The position numbers were made by a program, and so were the translations under genes. The notes under the pieces were generated by a model. That model searched no databases and was not told the DNA's origin. It saw only the letters and a list, made by a program, of their open reading frames with translations. Positions 46,598 through 55,205 of a DNA stretch of 64,000 nt are shown piece by piece. This stretch comes from a virus. Location: positions 16,865 through 80,864 of IMG/VR virus record IMGVR_UViG_3300034954_001540. The stretch is one strand, 5' to 3'. Numbering within the stretch: the first letter of the stretch is position 1; each line of letters opens with the position of its first letter.

Positions 46598-46718
46598 GGC
46601 ACTCAAGGAGTGGTATGGTGAAAGGGGACTTGATGTGCCCGAGTGGAAGCAATGTAGAAATCCACAATGGTGGACTGACTACCTAAAAGAATTAGGAATA
46701 GATCCCCAAAATCCGTGA
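46491..46718 (+). CDS. Small hypothetical protein, overlapping the previous gene
   Basis: 75 residues if started at ATG 46491, giving an overlap of 107 bases with the preceding gene; ATG 46572, preceded by GGAAGAGGAA, would give 48 residues and almost no overlap. 'TIDKALKEWYGERGLDVPEW' and 'CRNPQWWTDYLKELGIDPQN' look like a small folded protein. The start is undecided. It overlaps the next gene by GTGA. Confidence 0.55.
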   Translation: MSLENLYESEDPSWQIHMRMLTKRKRNMEIAQTIDKALKEWYGERGLDVPEWKQCRNPQWWTDYLKELGIDPQNP

Positions 46719-46921
46719 ATTTATTTTTACGTCCATTAGAAGATTACAATGACCCCACTTGGAGCATAATTATCATGCTGATAATGCTCCTTGCTGGGGT
46801 ATTATATGTTGTTGTCTATATACTAGGTATAGATGAGCGAGAATCACATGGGAGCCATGACACCCCCGAGCAGGAAGAGCTGCTACACATTCCGAGTGAC
46901 GGAGATCAATCGTGTTCTTGA
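46715..46921 (+). CDS. Small membrane protein (GTG start)
   Basis: 68 residues starting at GTG in a GTGA overlap. A clear hydrophobic segment 'IIIMLIMLLAGVLYVVVYIL' is followed by an acidic C-terminus. Its last 89 bases overlap the start of the nuclease gene in another frame. Function is unknown. Confidence 0.6.
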   Translation: MNLFLRPLEDYNDPTWSIIIMLIMLLAGVLYVVVYILGIDERESHGSHDTPEQEELLHIPSDGDQSCS

Positions 46922-47306
46922 CGGCGATACTATTGATGTCACCATTGATCTTGGGTTTGACTTATACAAGAAAGAAAGAGTTAGAGTTGCAGGCGTTGAT
47001 ACGCCAGAAAAAAGGACAAGGGATCTCGAAGAAAAGGAGTTAGGCATTGACGCAACCAACTGGCTCAAAGAAAAACTGGAAGGTGCCATTTCTGGTGACG
47101 ATGACCTTGTTATTAGGACTGAACTTGTTGGCGGGGTTGGCAAATATGGGCGTCTTCTTGGCTGGTTATACATTGGGGATGCAGAGTTGTCCCTTAATGA
47201 AGCAATGATTGAAGAGGGATATGCTTGGGCATATGATGGAGGCACCAAACAAAAAGACTTTGAAGAATTGAGAGAGATCAGGAGGGCGCACGGAACGCTG
47301 GTGTGA
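46833..47306 (+). CDS. Thermonuclease-like (SNase) protein
   Basis: Staphylococcal-nuclease fold that would cleave DNA or RNA with Ca2+. 157 residues. The family motifs are present: 'VLDGDTIDVTIDLGF', 'RVRVAGVDTPEKRTRD' (catalytic Arg and acidic pair) and 'GKYGRLLGWLYI', then 'NEAMIEEGYAWAY'. The start is uncertain: ATG 46833, 46848 and 46857 are all in frame before the domain. There is no signal peptide, so action in the host cytosol is expected, perhaps host nucleic-acid turnover. It overlaps the oxygenase gene. Confidence 0.85.
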   Translation: MSENHMGAMTPPSRKSCYTFRVTEINRVLDGDTIDVTIDLGFDLYKKERVRVAGVDTPEKRTRDLEEKELGIDATNWLKEKLEGAISGDDDLVIRTELVGGVGKYGRLLGWLYIGDAELSLNEAMIEEGYAWAYDGGTKQKDFEELREIRRAHGTLV

Positions 47307-47914
47307 TGGATATAATTAAGTATGATCAGGTGATGGTGATTGATGACCTCTTCACATCAGAAGAGGTAGAGATGATGGATACATATTTCACTTACTTTGA
47401 CGGGTGGCAACTTATCTTTGATGACAGTCCCGACGACAACCTTTCAACCTTCTCTTTGGGAAGAGCAATCGACCACCCCAACTATGGGGAGTTTGATTAT
47501 TTCTGTAAAAACCATGCATTTCAACGCGCTGGGATTCCCATTCCTGCATTTCATAGAGTCGTTTATAATGCTTTCCGTTTTGGTGATAGTCCTTCTATCC
47601 ACTGTGACGGAGAATCTTTAGACGCAATTAGTTTCCTTGTTTACTGTAACAAGGAGTGGAAACCTGAGTGGGGCGGTGAGACCGTCTTCATGAATGGTGA
47701 CCGAATCACAGATACAGTCATTCCAAAACCAGGAAGGGTTGTAGTATTTCCAGGACTTGTCCCACATGGAGGCAAAGCACCAACAAAACATTGTCCTGTC
47801 GCTGCTAGGTATAGTGCAGTCTTTCAATACTGTCCTGGTCAGGAAGATGTTGTAGAAGCACACGCAGCGGTGCAAGAAAAAAACAGGAGACCATTCCCGT
47901 ATGAGCCAAAATGA
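47306..47914 (+). CDS. 2OG-Fe(II) oxygenase
   Basis: Non-haem iron dioxygenase of the prolyl-4-hydroxylase-like superfamily. 202 residues from ATG 47306; GTG 47303 is an alternative. The iron ligands are in 'IHCDG' (His-x-Asp) and 'LVPHGG' (distal His), and the 2-oxoglutarate-binding Arg is in 'AARYSA'. 'GGETVFMNG' matches the usual strand before the distal His. Such oxygenases are common in cyanomyoviruses; the substrate is unknown. It overlaps gp17 by 14 bases. Confidence 0.88.
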   Translation: MDIIKYDQVMVIDDLFTSEEVEMMDTYFTYFDGWQLIFDDSPDDNLSTFSLGRAIDHPNYGEFDYFCKNHAFQRAGIPIPAFHRVVYNAFRFGDSPSIHCDGESLDAISFLVYCNKEWKPEWGGETVFMNGDRITDTVIPKPGRVVVFPGLVPHGGKAPTKHCPVAARYSAVFQYCPGQEDVVEAHAAVQEKNRRPFPYEPK

Positions 47915-49568
47915 TATCTATCTAGGTAATCCTAACCTAAAGAGAGCTAACGTTTCACAGAATTTCACCGATCAGCAGGTGGAGGAGTTTGTCAAGTGCT
48001 CACAGGATCCTGTCTACTTTATTAAAAACTACATCCAGATTATCTCGCTGGACCGTGGTCTGATTCCGTTTGAGTTGTATGACTTCCAATCGGACATGGT
48101 GAATAAGTTTCATGCAAATAGATTCAACATTGCAAAACTTCCTCGTCAGTCTGGAAAGTCAACAGTTGTTACAGCATACTTGCTTTGGTATTGTCTATTC
48201 AACGATAATGTAAACATTGCCATCCTTGCTAACAAGGCAGCGACGGCACGAGAGATGCTACAACGTCTGCAACTATCATATGAAAACCTCCCCAACTGGC
48301 TCCAGCAAGGAGTCGTCAACTGGAACCGAGGCAGTTTGGAATTGGAGAATGGAAGCAAAATCATGGCTGCTTCTACTTCGGCTTCTGCTGTGCGGGGTAT
48401 GTCTTTTAATATCATATTCTTGGATGAATTTGCATTCATCCCAACGCATATTGCTGACGAGTTCTTTAGCTCTGTTTATCCTACTATTTCTTCTGGTAAA
48501 TCAACCAAGGTGATTATCATCTCCACGCCCAAGGGGATGAATATGTTTTACAAACTCTGGCATGATGCAGAGAAGGGCAAGAATGAATACGTTACTACAG
48601 AAGTCCACTGGTCAGAGGTGCCAGGTAGAGACGCGGACTGGAAAGAGCAGACGATTCGTAATACATCTGAAGAGCAGTTTAATCAGGAATTTGAATGCGA
48701 ATTCCTAGGATCGGTTAACACTCTCATTACATCATCTAAACTAAAAACTTTGGTATACGATGATCCTTTGAAGTCCAATCAAGGACTAGATGTGTATGAA
48801 GAGCCGAAACCCGATCATACTTATGTATGTACAGTTGACGTTGCTCGTGGTATTACTAAAGACTACTCAGCATTTTGTATTATTGACACCACAGAGATTC
48901 CGTATAAGTTGGTAGCGAAGTATAGAAACAATAAAATTAAACCACTACTATTCCCAAACATCATTCATCAGGTATGCTCAAGTTATAATCATGCATTCAC
49001 TCTGATTGAAGTCAATGATATTGGTGGACAGGTAGCAGACATCATGCAGTTTGATCTGGAGTATGACAACCTGCTGATGTGCTCCATGCGTGGACGTGCT
49101 GGTCAGGTTGTGGGTCAGGGATTCTCTGGATCTAAGGTGCAACTAGGTGTCAAGATGTCCACCACAGTCAAGAAGACTGGGTGTGCAAACATGAAACAGT
49201 TGATTGAAGATGACAAACTTATCTTTAATGACTATGATATCATTGCAGAGTTGACCACATTCATTCAGAAGGGTCAGGCATGGGAAGCAGAAGAGGGATG
49301 TAATGATGACCTCTCTATGTGTCTGGTAATCTTCTCATGGTTGGCAACAACAGATTACTTCAGAGAGTTACATGACAATGATGTCAGGACTAGAATGTAT
49401 CTGGAGCAGAAAGAAGCAATCGAAGCAGACATGGCACCCTTTGGATTCATGGATGATGGTCTCGGTGAAGAGACATTTACAGATCCACAGGGACAGACAT
49501 GGCATAATGCAGAAAGAGAATCAATCGCTGACTATGGTGATATGTCATATATGTGGGACTATCGATGA
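47901..49568 (+). CDS. gp17: gp17 terminase large subunit
   Basis: DNA-packaging motor ATPase and nuclease. 555 residues (T4 610). Walker A 'LPRQSGKST' (80-88), Walker B plus catalytic Glu 'IIFLDEF' (171-177) and coupling motif 'IIISTPKGMNMFYKLWHDAE' are clear. The RNase H-like nuclease domain starts near residue 310 with 'VDVARGITKDYSAF', and 'EVNDIGGQVADIM' carries a second acidic position. The gene lies at the end of the inserted metabolic region, overlapping the oxygenase gene, and is followed by two small genes before gp18. Confidence 0.96.
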   Translation: MSQNDIYLGNPNLKRANVSQNFTDQQVEEFVKCSQDPVYFIKNYIQIISLDRGLIPFELYDFQSDMVNKFHANRFNIAKLPRQSGKSTVVTAYLLWYCLFNDNVNIAILANKAATAREMLQRLQLSYENLPNWLQQGVVNWNRGSLELENGSKIMAASTSASAVRGMSFNIIFLDEFAFIPTHIADEFFSSVYPTISSGKSTKVIIISTPKGMNMFYKLWHDAEKGKNEYVTTEVHWSEVPGRDADWKEQTIRNTSEEQFNQEFECEFLGSVNTLITSSKLKTLVYDDPLKSNQGLDVYEEPKPDHTYVCTVDVARGITKDYSAFCIIDTTEIPYKLVAKYRNNKIKPLLFPNIIHQVCSSYNHAFTLIEVNDIGGQVADIMQFDLEYDNLLMCSMRGRAGQVVGQGFSGSKVQLGVKMSTTVKKTGCANMKQLIEDDKLIFNDYDIIAELTTFIQKGQAWEAEEGCNDDLSMCLVIFSWLATTDYFRELHDNDVRTRMYLEQKEAIEADMAPFGFMDDGLGEETFTDPQGQTWHNAERESIADYGDMSYMWDYR

Positions 49569-49699
49569 AAGAAAGAGAGCCTTGGGAGTCACCCCTAGAT
49601 GACGAGGAATGGGCACCAGTCCAAGAACCTGGTGATATTGATTTTGAAAAAGAAGAAGTGATGAAACTGAAGTTTAGTGATTATAAAGGAAACCCATGA
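49565..49699 (+). CDS. Tiny acidic protein after gp17
   Basis: 44 residues starting at an ATGA overlap with gp17 and ending in an ATGA overlap with the next gene. Acidic with Trp residues ('EPWESPLDDEEWAPVQEPGD'). The two tight overlaps make it likely to be real; function is unknown. Confidence 0.6.
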   Translation: MKEREPWESPLDDEEWAPVQEPGDIDFEKEEVMKLKFSDYKGNP

Positions 49700-49923
49700 A
49701 TCTCGAAGAAGATTTTGAGCTAGAAGAGTTTCTATTTGTAGATAGGCAGTGCCGTAAGTGTCTTCGCACTCTCACCTTGGTTGATCATTTTTACAAGACA
49801 AGACCTGATAGAGGTAAGAATATGTCAGCCTATTCTTATATCTGCAAGCAATGCACAGTGAAACGCAATGCTGCTTATAGAAAGAAGAAGCGGCAATGGA
49901 TTACAGATTATCCTGACTGGTGA
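49696..49923 (+). CDS. Small zinc-ribbon-like protein
   Basis: 75 residues. Two CxxC pairs, 'CRKC' and 'CKQC' about 35 residues apart, in the order 'FVDRQCRKCLRTLTLVDHF' then 'YICKQCTVKRNAAYRKKKR', suggest a zinc ribbon with a basic C-terminus. It may bind nucleic acid. It overlaps the preceding gene by ATGA. Confidence 0.7.
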   Translation: MNLEEDFELEEFLFVDRQCRKCLRTLTLVDHFYKTRPDRGKNMSAYSYICKQCTVKRNAAYRKKKRQWITDYPDW

Positions 49924-49959
49924 TTACGTCTTGTTTACCCTCTGAAAATACTCCTTATT

Positions 49960-49967
49960 CTAAATAG
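49960..49967 (+). promoter_or_regulatory. Putative late promoter of gp18
   Basis: CTAAATAG lies 38 bases before the sheath ATG, in the first true intergenic gap after the metabolic region. A strong AGGAGA ribosome-binding site follows. Confidence 0.6.
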
Positions 49968-50005
49968 TTTCAGCATCCGACTAGGAATCTAATCAGGAGA
50001 ATCAA

Positions 50006-52777
50006 ATGGCATCAACACAACTTTCACCAGGGGTTGTTGTACTTGAAAGAGACCTAACCGCCGTAGCAAACGCAACAGTTGATAATGTTGCTGCTATCGT
50101 CGGTAGTTTTGAAAAAGGTCCTGTTGAGGCTCTCACCACAGTTACGAGCGAGCGTGAGCTCCTCGCTATCTTCGGCAGACCCAACGAGTATAACTACGAG
50201 TACTGGTTTACCGCAGCACAATTTTTGCTGTATGGCGGCACCTTGAAGGTGGTCCGCGCAATGAATTCATCGCTTAAGAATGCGATTGACACAGCACAAT
50301 TCATTGTTACTACTTTTACTAGCACTGACACCACACTGTCAGTAGGGTCAGCAACTGATATCGACGTTAACGATCTGCTCCTCGTGGACGCAGAATTGTT
50401 GGTCGTCCAAGCAGTTTCTGGTAACGACGTTACTGTCCTCCGTGGTCAACTTGCAACATCTGCTGCATCTCACGCTGCTGCTGCACCTATCACTCTTATC
50501 GAGCCTGCAGGCACCAGCTCTACAATCAACGAAGGATCTACCTTCACTGATTCAGATACAACTTTGACCGTGACCTCTGCTACCACTCTTGCTGGTGGCA
50601 CCAACTCTTACATTAGAGTTGACGACGAGATCATGCAGATCACTGGTGTTTCTGGTAATAACCTTAACGTGAGTCGTGGTCTTCTCGGCACAACTGCTTC
50701 GGCACACACCGATGGATCTACTGTTACTCTCCAGACTGTTACTGCTCAGAAAACTGAGATCAACGAAACAACAGCAACTGGTGTTAGTGCTCCTCTCATC
50801 AAGAATGATGACGAGTATGAAACAAACGTTGAGACTGCTGCAAACAACTGGAAGTGGGCTGCTAAGTCTGCTGGTGAGTTTGGTAACTCCATCCGCGTGG
50901 TGATGACCGACGCTGGTGCTGATCAGGTCTTGTCTCTGGCACAACCTACTAGCACTGAGTGGCAATTCACTGCTGGTGCTGAGGTTGCATACTCTGCTGC
51001 TAACATCTACGGTAAGGTTTACTCCTACGACACAATCGTCACTCTGACTGACGACAGCACATTGGTTGGATCCTTTGAGAAGGACAACTACATTACTGCT
51101 GTTAGTGGTGGTGTTACTGGTCGCGTTGTTGCTTGGGATCCTGAGACTCGTTTCCTAGAAATCGCTATCGATTCTTCCTCTGCTGACGTGTTGGAAATTG
51201 GTGATACCATTTCTGAGTTGGCAAACAATAGCAACACTCCTGGTAGTGCAACTGGTGACGCTGGTACTGTTGAGGCAATCCGCAGAGAGTTGAGAGTTTC
51301 TCTCAATCCTGGCTCTCCTACATTCCAAGCAAACCAGAATGTCGCTGACGCAAACGCAACTACTGTGTTGATCGCAGCAGTTGAGAATGACTACGACACC
51401 CGTCTTTATGGTGTGAATCAGCGTTGGGCATCTATTGCTCCCCGTCCTACTACATCCGCATGGGTGGAAGACAGAGGCGGTTATAACGACCTGATGCACA
51501 TCTTGGTCCTTGATGGTGACGGCAAACTGACTGGCACACCTGGCGCTCTCCTTGAGAAGCACCTCAACGTGTCTAAGGCATCTGATGCTAAGTCTCCTCA
51601 GGGTGACAACATCTATTACAAGAACCAGATCAAAACATATTCCCAGTATCTGTATTGGGGATCCCACGAGACTAACAACATCTATGATCGTGACAGCAAC
51701 GCCTCTGGCGGTTTCGGTCTGAGTGGTGTTAACAGAGAGTTTGACTTGATTAAGTCTGACAACTCCCTTAACAACCTTGATGATCCTACTGGTCTCAACC
51801 CCCTCGCTGTGCCTCTGGTTGGCACAAAGGGTCGCGCAACTCTGCGCTTCGCTCTCCAAGGTGGCGTTGATGGTTACACCGTCTCACGTCCTAACATCCT
51901 TGGTGCATACAGCCTCTTCAATGATGCTGAGACGGTCCAACTGGATTACATCCTGATGGGTCCTTCGATGAGTACCTTGAATGATACTATCGCTAAGGCG
52001 CAACATATCATTGGTATTGCAGATTCTCGTAAGGATTGTATCGCTTTCATCTCGCCTTACCGCGCTGATGTTGTCGGTCAACCTGCTGTTTCGACCATCG
52101 TCTCCCGCACTGTTGAATACTTCGATCAACTCGGATCTTCTTCTTATACTGTCTTCGATAACAACTACAAGTATATCTACGACAAGTATAACGACGTTTA
52201 TCGTTACATCCCTTGTAACGCTGACTTGGCAGGTCTGGTCCTGAGCACAACATTGAATCAAGAGCCTTGGTTCTCTCCCGCAGGTTTCAACCGTGGTAGC
52301 CTCAGAAATGCTATTAAACTGGCATACTCACCTCTGAAGGATCACAGAGATCTGCTCTACGCAGCAAGAGTTAACCCCATCGTTGCATTCCCTGGTCAGG
52401 GTATGATTCTCTTCGGAGACAAGACTGCATTGGGTTACCAATCTGCATTCGACAGAATCAACGTCCGCAGACTCTTCCTCGTTATCGAAGAAGCAATCTC
52501 TGACGCTGCTAAGACTCAACTCTTCGAGTTGAATGACGAGTTTACTCGCCAACAATTCAAGAATATCGTTGAGCCTTACTTGAGATCTGTCCAATCACGT
52601 CGTGGTATTGTTGACTTCTTGGTTGTCTGTGATGGCACCAACAACCCTGCAGACGCAATCGACCGTGGTGAATTCTACGCTGAGATCTTTGTGAAACCCA
52701 CAAGATCCATCAACTTCATCACCTTGACCTTCACGGCAACAAGGACTGGCGCTAGCTTCACCGAGCTCGTTTCCTGA
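50006..52777 (+). CDS. gp18: gp18 tail sheath protein
   Basis: Contractile sheath subunit, 923 residues against 659 in T4. The N-terminus 'LSPGVVVLERDLTAVANATV' and the C-terminal domain ('EPWFSPAGFNRGSLRNAIKL', 'DPGLYAAR'-type 'DLLYAARVNPIVAFPGQGMI', 'RRLFLVIEEAISDAAKTQLF') are typical. The extra length lies mainly at about residues 100-250, where two tandem 'DDEIMQIT...SRG.LGTTA.AH' modules are inserted (nt about 50306-50740), plus a 'VGSFEKDNYITAVSGGVTGR' unit near nt 51060-51230. These probably project from the sheath surface. Late promoter in front. Confidence 0.95.
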   Translation: MASTQLSPGVVVLERDLTAVANATVDNVAAIVGSFEKGPVEALTTVTSERELLAIFGRPNEYNYEYWFTAAQFLLYGGTLKVVRAMNSSLKNAIDTAQFIVTTFTSTDTTLSVGSATDIDVNDLLLVDAELLVVQAVSGNDVTVLRGQLATSAASHAAAAPITLIEPAGTSSTINEGSTFTDSDTTLTVTSATTLAGGTNSYIRVDDEIMQITGVSGNNLNVSRGLLGTTASAHTDGSTVTLQTVTAQKTEINETTATGVSAPLIKNDDEYETNVETAANNWKWAAKSAGEFGNSIRVVMTDAGADQVLSLAQPTSTEWQFTAGAEVAYSAANIYGKVYSYDTIVTLTDDSTLVGSFEKDNYITAVSGGVTGRVVAWDPETRFLEIAIDSSSADVLEIGDTISELANNSNTPGSATGDAGTVEAIRRELRVSLNPGSPTFQANQNVADANATTVLIAAVENDYDTRLYGVNQRWASIAPRPTTSAWVEDRGGYNDLMHILVLDGDGKLTGTPGALLEKHLNVSKASDAKSPQGDNIYYKNQIKTYSQYLYWGSHETNNIYDRDSNASGGFGLSGVNREFDLIKSDNSLNNLDDPTGLNPLAVPLVGTKGRATLRFALQGGVDGYTVSRPNILGAYSLFNDAETVQLDYILMGPSMSTLNDTIAKAQHIIGIADSRKDCIAFISPYRADVVGQPAVSTIVSRTVEYFDQLGSSSYTVFDNNYKYIYDKYNDVYRYIPCNADLAGLVLSTTLNQEPWFSPAGFNRGSLRNAIKLAYSPLKDHRDLLYAARVNPIVAFPGQGMILFGDKTALGYQSAFDRINVRRLFLVIEEAISDAAKTQLFELNDEFTRQQFKNIVEPYLRSVQSRRGIVDFLVVCDGTNNPADAIDRGEFYAEIFVKPTRSINFITLTFTATRTGASFTELVS

Positions 52778-52823
52778 TAACTTCATCCATCTAACCTCAT
52801 AAACATCGGAGTACTTCACCAAA

Positions 52824-53501
52824 ATGGCTGACAAATACCCAGGGCAGACAGAAGGCAAGATGGTCAATGCACCTATTCTTGACTTCAGAAACAGAATCGG
52901 GGATCTCGCCCGCCCCAACCTTTTCCAAGTGGAAATCGGTTTCCCATCTATCGTTGATGAAGGCACCCCCGCATCGGGTGCCACACCTGGATCTCAAGAG
53001 AAGCGTCAGCAGGAATCTGCTGGTGCTTCCCAAGCAGGATCATCCGCATCTTCTGGATCTCTCGCTACTTTCCTTGTGAAGGCAGCAAACATTCCCGCTT
53101 CTACAGTGGGTGTGATCGAGGTCCCTTACAGAGGTAGGACTCTTAAGATCGCTGGTGACAGAACCTTTGAGCCTTGGACAGTTACTGTCCTTAACGACAA
53201 AGGATTCGCACTGCGCTCTAAGTTTGAAGAGTGGTCCACTAAGATCCAAAACCTTCAGCAAAACTTGCAAACCCCTCGCACCATTGGCGAATATCAGTCT
53301 AGCGCACTTGTGCGTCAGTATGATAGACAAGGCGGAGTGGTCAGATCGTATCAGTTTGTTGGCATTTGGCCTTCAAACATCAGTGCAATCGACCTTGCTT
53401 GGGATAGCAACGATACTCCTGAAGAGTACACTGTTGAATTCCAGGTTCAGTACTGGACATACGCTAACGATAACAACGCAGGTAACTCTGTAGACGGTTA
53501 A
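52824..53501 (+). CDS. gp19: gp19 tail tube protein
   Basis: Tail tube subunit, 225 residues (T4 163). 'GDLARPNLFQVEIGFP' and 'LKIAGDRTFEPWTVTVLNDK' match T4 gp19 strongly, as does the C-terminal 'GIWPSNISAIDLAWDSNDTP'. Between the first strand and 'AANIPAST', where T4 has a short loop, there is an insertion of about 36 residues rich in Ala, Ser, Gly and Gln ('EGTPASGATPGSQEKRQQES', then 'AGASQAGSSASSGS'). A weak ATAAACA element precedes the gene at 52799-52805. Confidence 0.95.
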   Translation: MADKYPGQTEGKMVNAPILDFRNRIGDLARPNLFQVEIGFPSIVDEGTPASGATPGSQEKRQQESAGASQAGSSASSGSLATFLVKAANIPASTVGVIEVPYRGRTLKIAGDRTFEPWTVTVLNDKGFALRSKFEEWSTKIQNLQQNLQTPRTIGEYQSSALVRQYDRQGGVVRSYQFVGIWPSNISAIDLAWDSNDTPEEYTVEFQVQYWTYANDNNAGNSVDG

Positions 53502-53511
53502 ATTTAAGGCG

Positions 53512-53519
53512 TATAAATA
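53512..53519 (+). promoter_or_regulatory. Late promoter of gp20 (exact T4 consensus)
   Basis: TATAAATA, identical to the T4 late element, 25 bases upstream of the gp20 ATG. Confidence 0.75.
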
Positions 53520-53544
53520 ATTGATAATGTATAGGGACAGTTGA

Positions 53545-55179
53545 ATGTCACAACTATTTGGTTATTCCCTAGATCGAAAGAAAGGGAAGGGCTCTGAAAA
53601 GGGTCCTTCTTTCGTGCATAAAGATTCGGATGATGCCGCGCAACCCATTGTTGCTGGTGGTTATTTCGGACAGTATGTTGATCTGGGGGACGCAGCAAAC
53701 AAAGCTAGCGATGTAGATCTTATCGGTAGATACCGTGAGATGTCACTGCATCCTGAGGCAGATGCTGCCATCAATGATATCGTGAATGAGGCAATCGCTG
53801 GAGATCTTGACGATCACCCTGTTGATATTGAGCTTTCTAATCTAAAAGTGTCTGACTCTGTTAAGACACGCATCCGCGAGGAGTTTGAGAATGTTCTCAG
53901 TCTCCTCGATTTTGATAGAAAGGCGTATGATATCTTCCGCAGATGGTATATCGACGGTCGCCTCTTCTACCACAAAATGATTAACCCTGATAATCCTAAG
54001 GAAGGGATTACAGAGTTGAGGTATATTGATCCTCGTAAAATCAAGAAAGTTATTGAATACGATAAACCCAAGGATCGGGTATCACCTGCAGATCCTCAGG
54101 TAAACGTATTGATTCCTAAGGCAGTTGAGTATTATATTTACTCCCCTAAGGGACTCAGAGGTTACGAAAATAACGGTATCAAAATTGCACCTGATGCAAT
54201 CTGTTTTGCACACTCAGGTCAACTTGATATGCAGCGCAACTATGTGCTGTCACACCTCCACAAAGCAATTAAGGCACTCAATCAGCTGAGAATGATTGAG
54301 GATTCCTTGGTTATCTACAGATTATCCCGCGCACCTGAGCGTAGAATTTTCTACATTGACGTGGGTAATCTACCCAAACAAAAGGCTGAGCAATACCTCC
54401 GTGAGGTGATGTCTCGCTATAGAAACAAACTTGTATACAATGCAGACACAGGGGAAATCCGAGACGACAAAAAATTCATGTCGATGCTCGAAGACTTCTG
54501 GCTCCCAAGAAGGGAAGGCGGAAGAGGCACTGAGATCACTACGCTCCCAGGTGGACAAAATCTTGGAGAGCTTGAGGACGTAAAGTATTTCCAGAAGAAA
54601 CTTTACAGATCACTCAACGTGCCAGAGTCACGTTTGGAATCTGACTCTTCCTTTAACGTTGGTAGATCCGCAGAGATCACCCGCGATGAAGTTAAATTCC
54701 AAAAATTCGTCGTTAGACTCCGCAAGAAGTTTGCAGATCTCTTCAATGATCTGCTTAAGACTCAACTTATTCTGAAGGGTGTCTTCACTCATGAGGAATG
54801 GGAAGATGCTAAAGAGCACATCCAGTATGACTTCATTGCTGACAACTACTTCTCCGAGCTGAAAGAGCAGGAGATCATGAATGCACGCATGGCACTGCTG
54901 CAGCAGATGGATCCTTTTGTGGGTCGTTACTTCTCGCTGGAGTATATGCGTCGTCAGATCTTGAAGCAACCCGATGCCCTGTTTAAGGAAGTCGATAAGC
55001 AGATGGAGAAAGAGATCGCGGAAGGAAAAGTCATGGATCCTATGGCAATGCCAGCCATGGAGCACGAGCAAATGGCAATGCAACTCCAACCTGAGCCAGT
55101 TGATCCTCAGCAGCAAGCGATGGATCAATACGCGGAGCAGGGCATCGATCCTGCGGATCGTAAAAAAGGAGATTTCTAA
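53545..55179 (+). CDS. gp20: gp20 portal protein
   Basis: Dodecameric portal at the DNA-packaging vertex. 544 residues (T4 524). Characteristic stretches are 'EADAAINDIVNEAIAGDLDD', 'DGRLFYHKMINPDNPKEGIT', 'LHKAIKALNQLRMIEDSLVI' and 'RRIFYIDVGNLPKQKAEQYL'. The C-terminal tail is Met/Gln/Pro-rich ('MAMPAMEHEQMAMQLQPEPV'). Preceded by an exact late promoter; followed by gp67 and gp21 in the T4 order. Confidence 0.96.
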   Translation: MSQLFGYSLDRKKGKGSEKGPSFVHKDSDDAAQPIVAGGYFGQYVDLGDAANKASDVDLIGRYREMSLHPEADAAINDIVNEAIAGDLDDHPVDIELSNLKVSDSVKTRIREEFENVLSLLDFDRKAYDIFRRWYIDGRLFYHKMINPDNPKEGITELRYIDPRKIKKVIEYDKPKDRVSPADPQVNVLIPKAVEYYIYSPKGLRGYENNGIKIAPDAICFAHSGQLDMQRNYVLSHLHKAIKALNQLRMIEDSLVIYRLSRAPERRIFYIDVGNLPKQKAEQYLREVMSRYRNKLVYNADTGEIRDDKKFMSMLEDFWLPRREGGRGTEITTLPGGQNLGELEDVKYFQKKLYRSLNVPESRLESDSSFNVGRSAEITRDEVKFQKFVVRLRKKFADLFNDLLKTQLILKGVFTHEEWEDAKEHIQYDFIADNYFSELKEQEIMNARMALLQQMDPFVGRYFSLEYMRRQILKQPDALFKEVDKQMEKEIAEGKVMDPMAMPAMEHEQMAMQLQPEPVDPQQQAMDQYAEQGIDPADRKKGDF

Positions 55180-55203
55180 ATAGTATTATTGAATTCTAAA
55201 TAA
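55176..55203 (+). promoter_or_regulatory. Tandem late-promoter elements before gp67
   Basis: CTAAATAG at 55176-55183 and CTAAATAA at 55196-55203. The first is at a usual distance from the ATG at 55206. The second ends two bases before the ATG, so it would start transcription inside the gene. Confidence 0.55.
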
Positions 55204-55205
55204 TC

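Noticed and set aside
52799-52805. ATAAACA before gp19 as a late promoter
   Set aside because: It differs from the late element at a position kept in all other candidates, so it is mentioned only in the gp19 entry.
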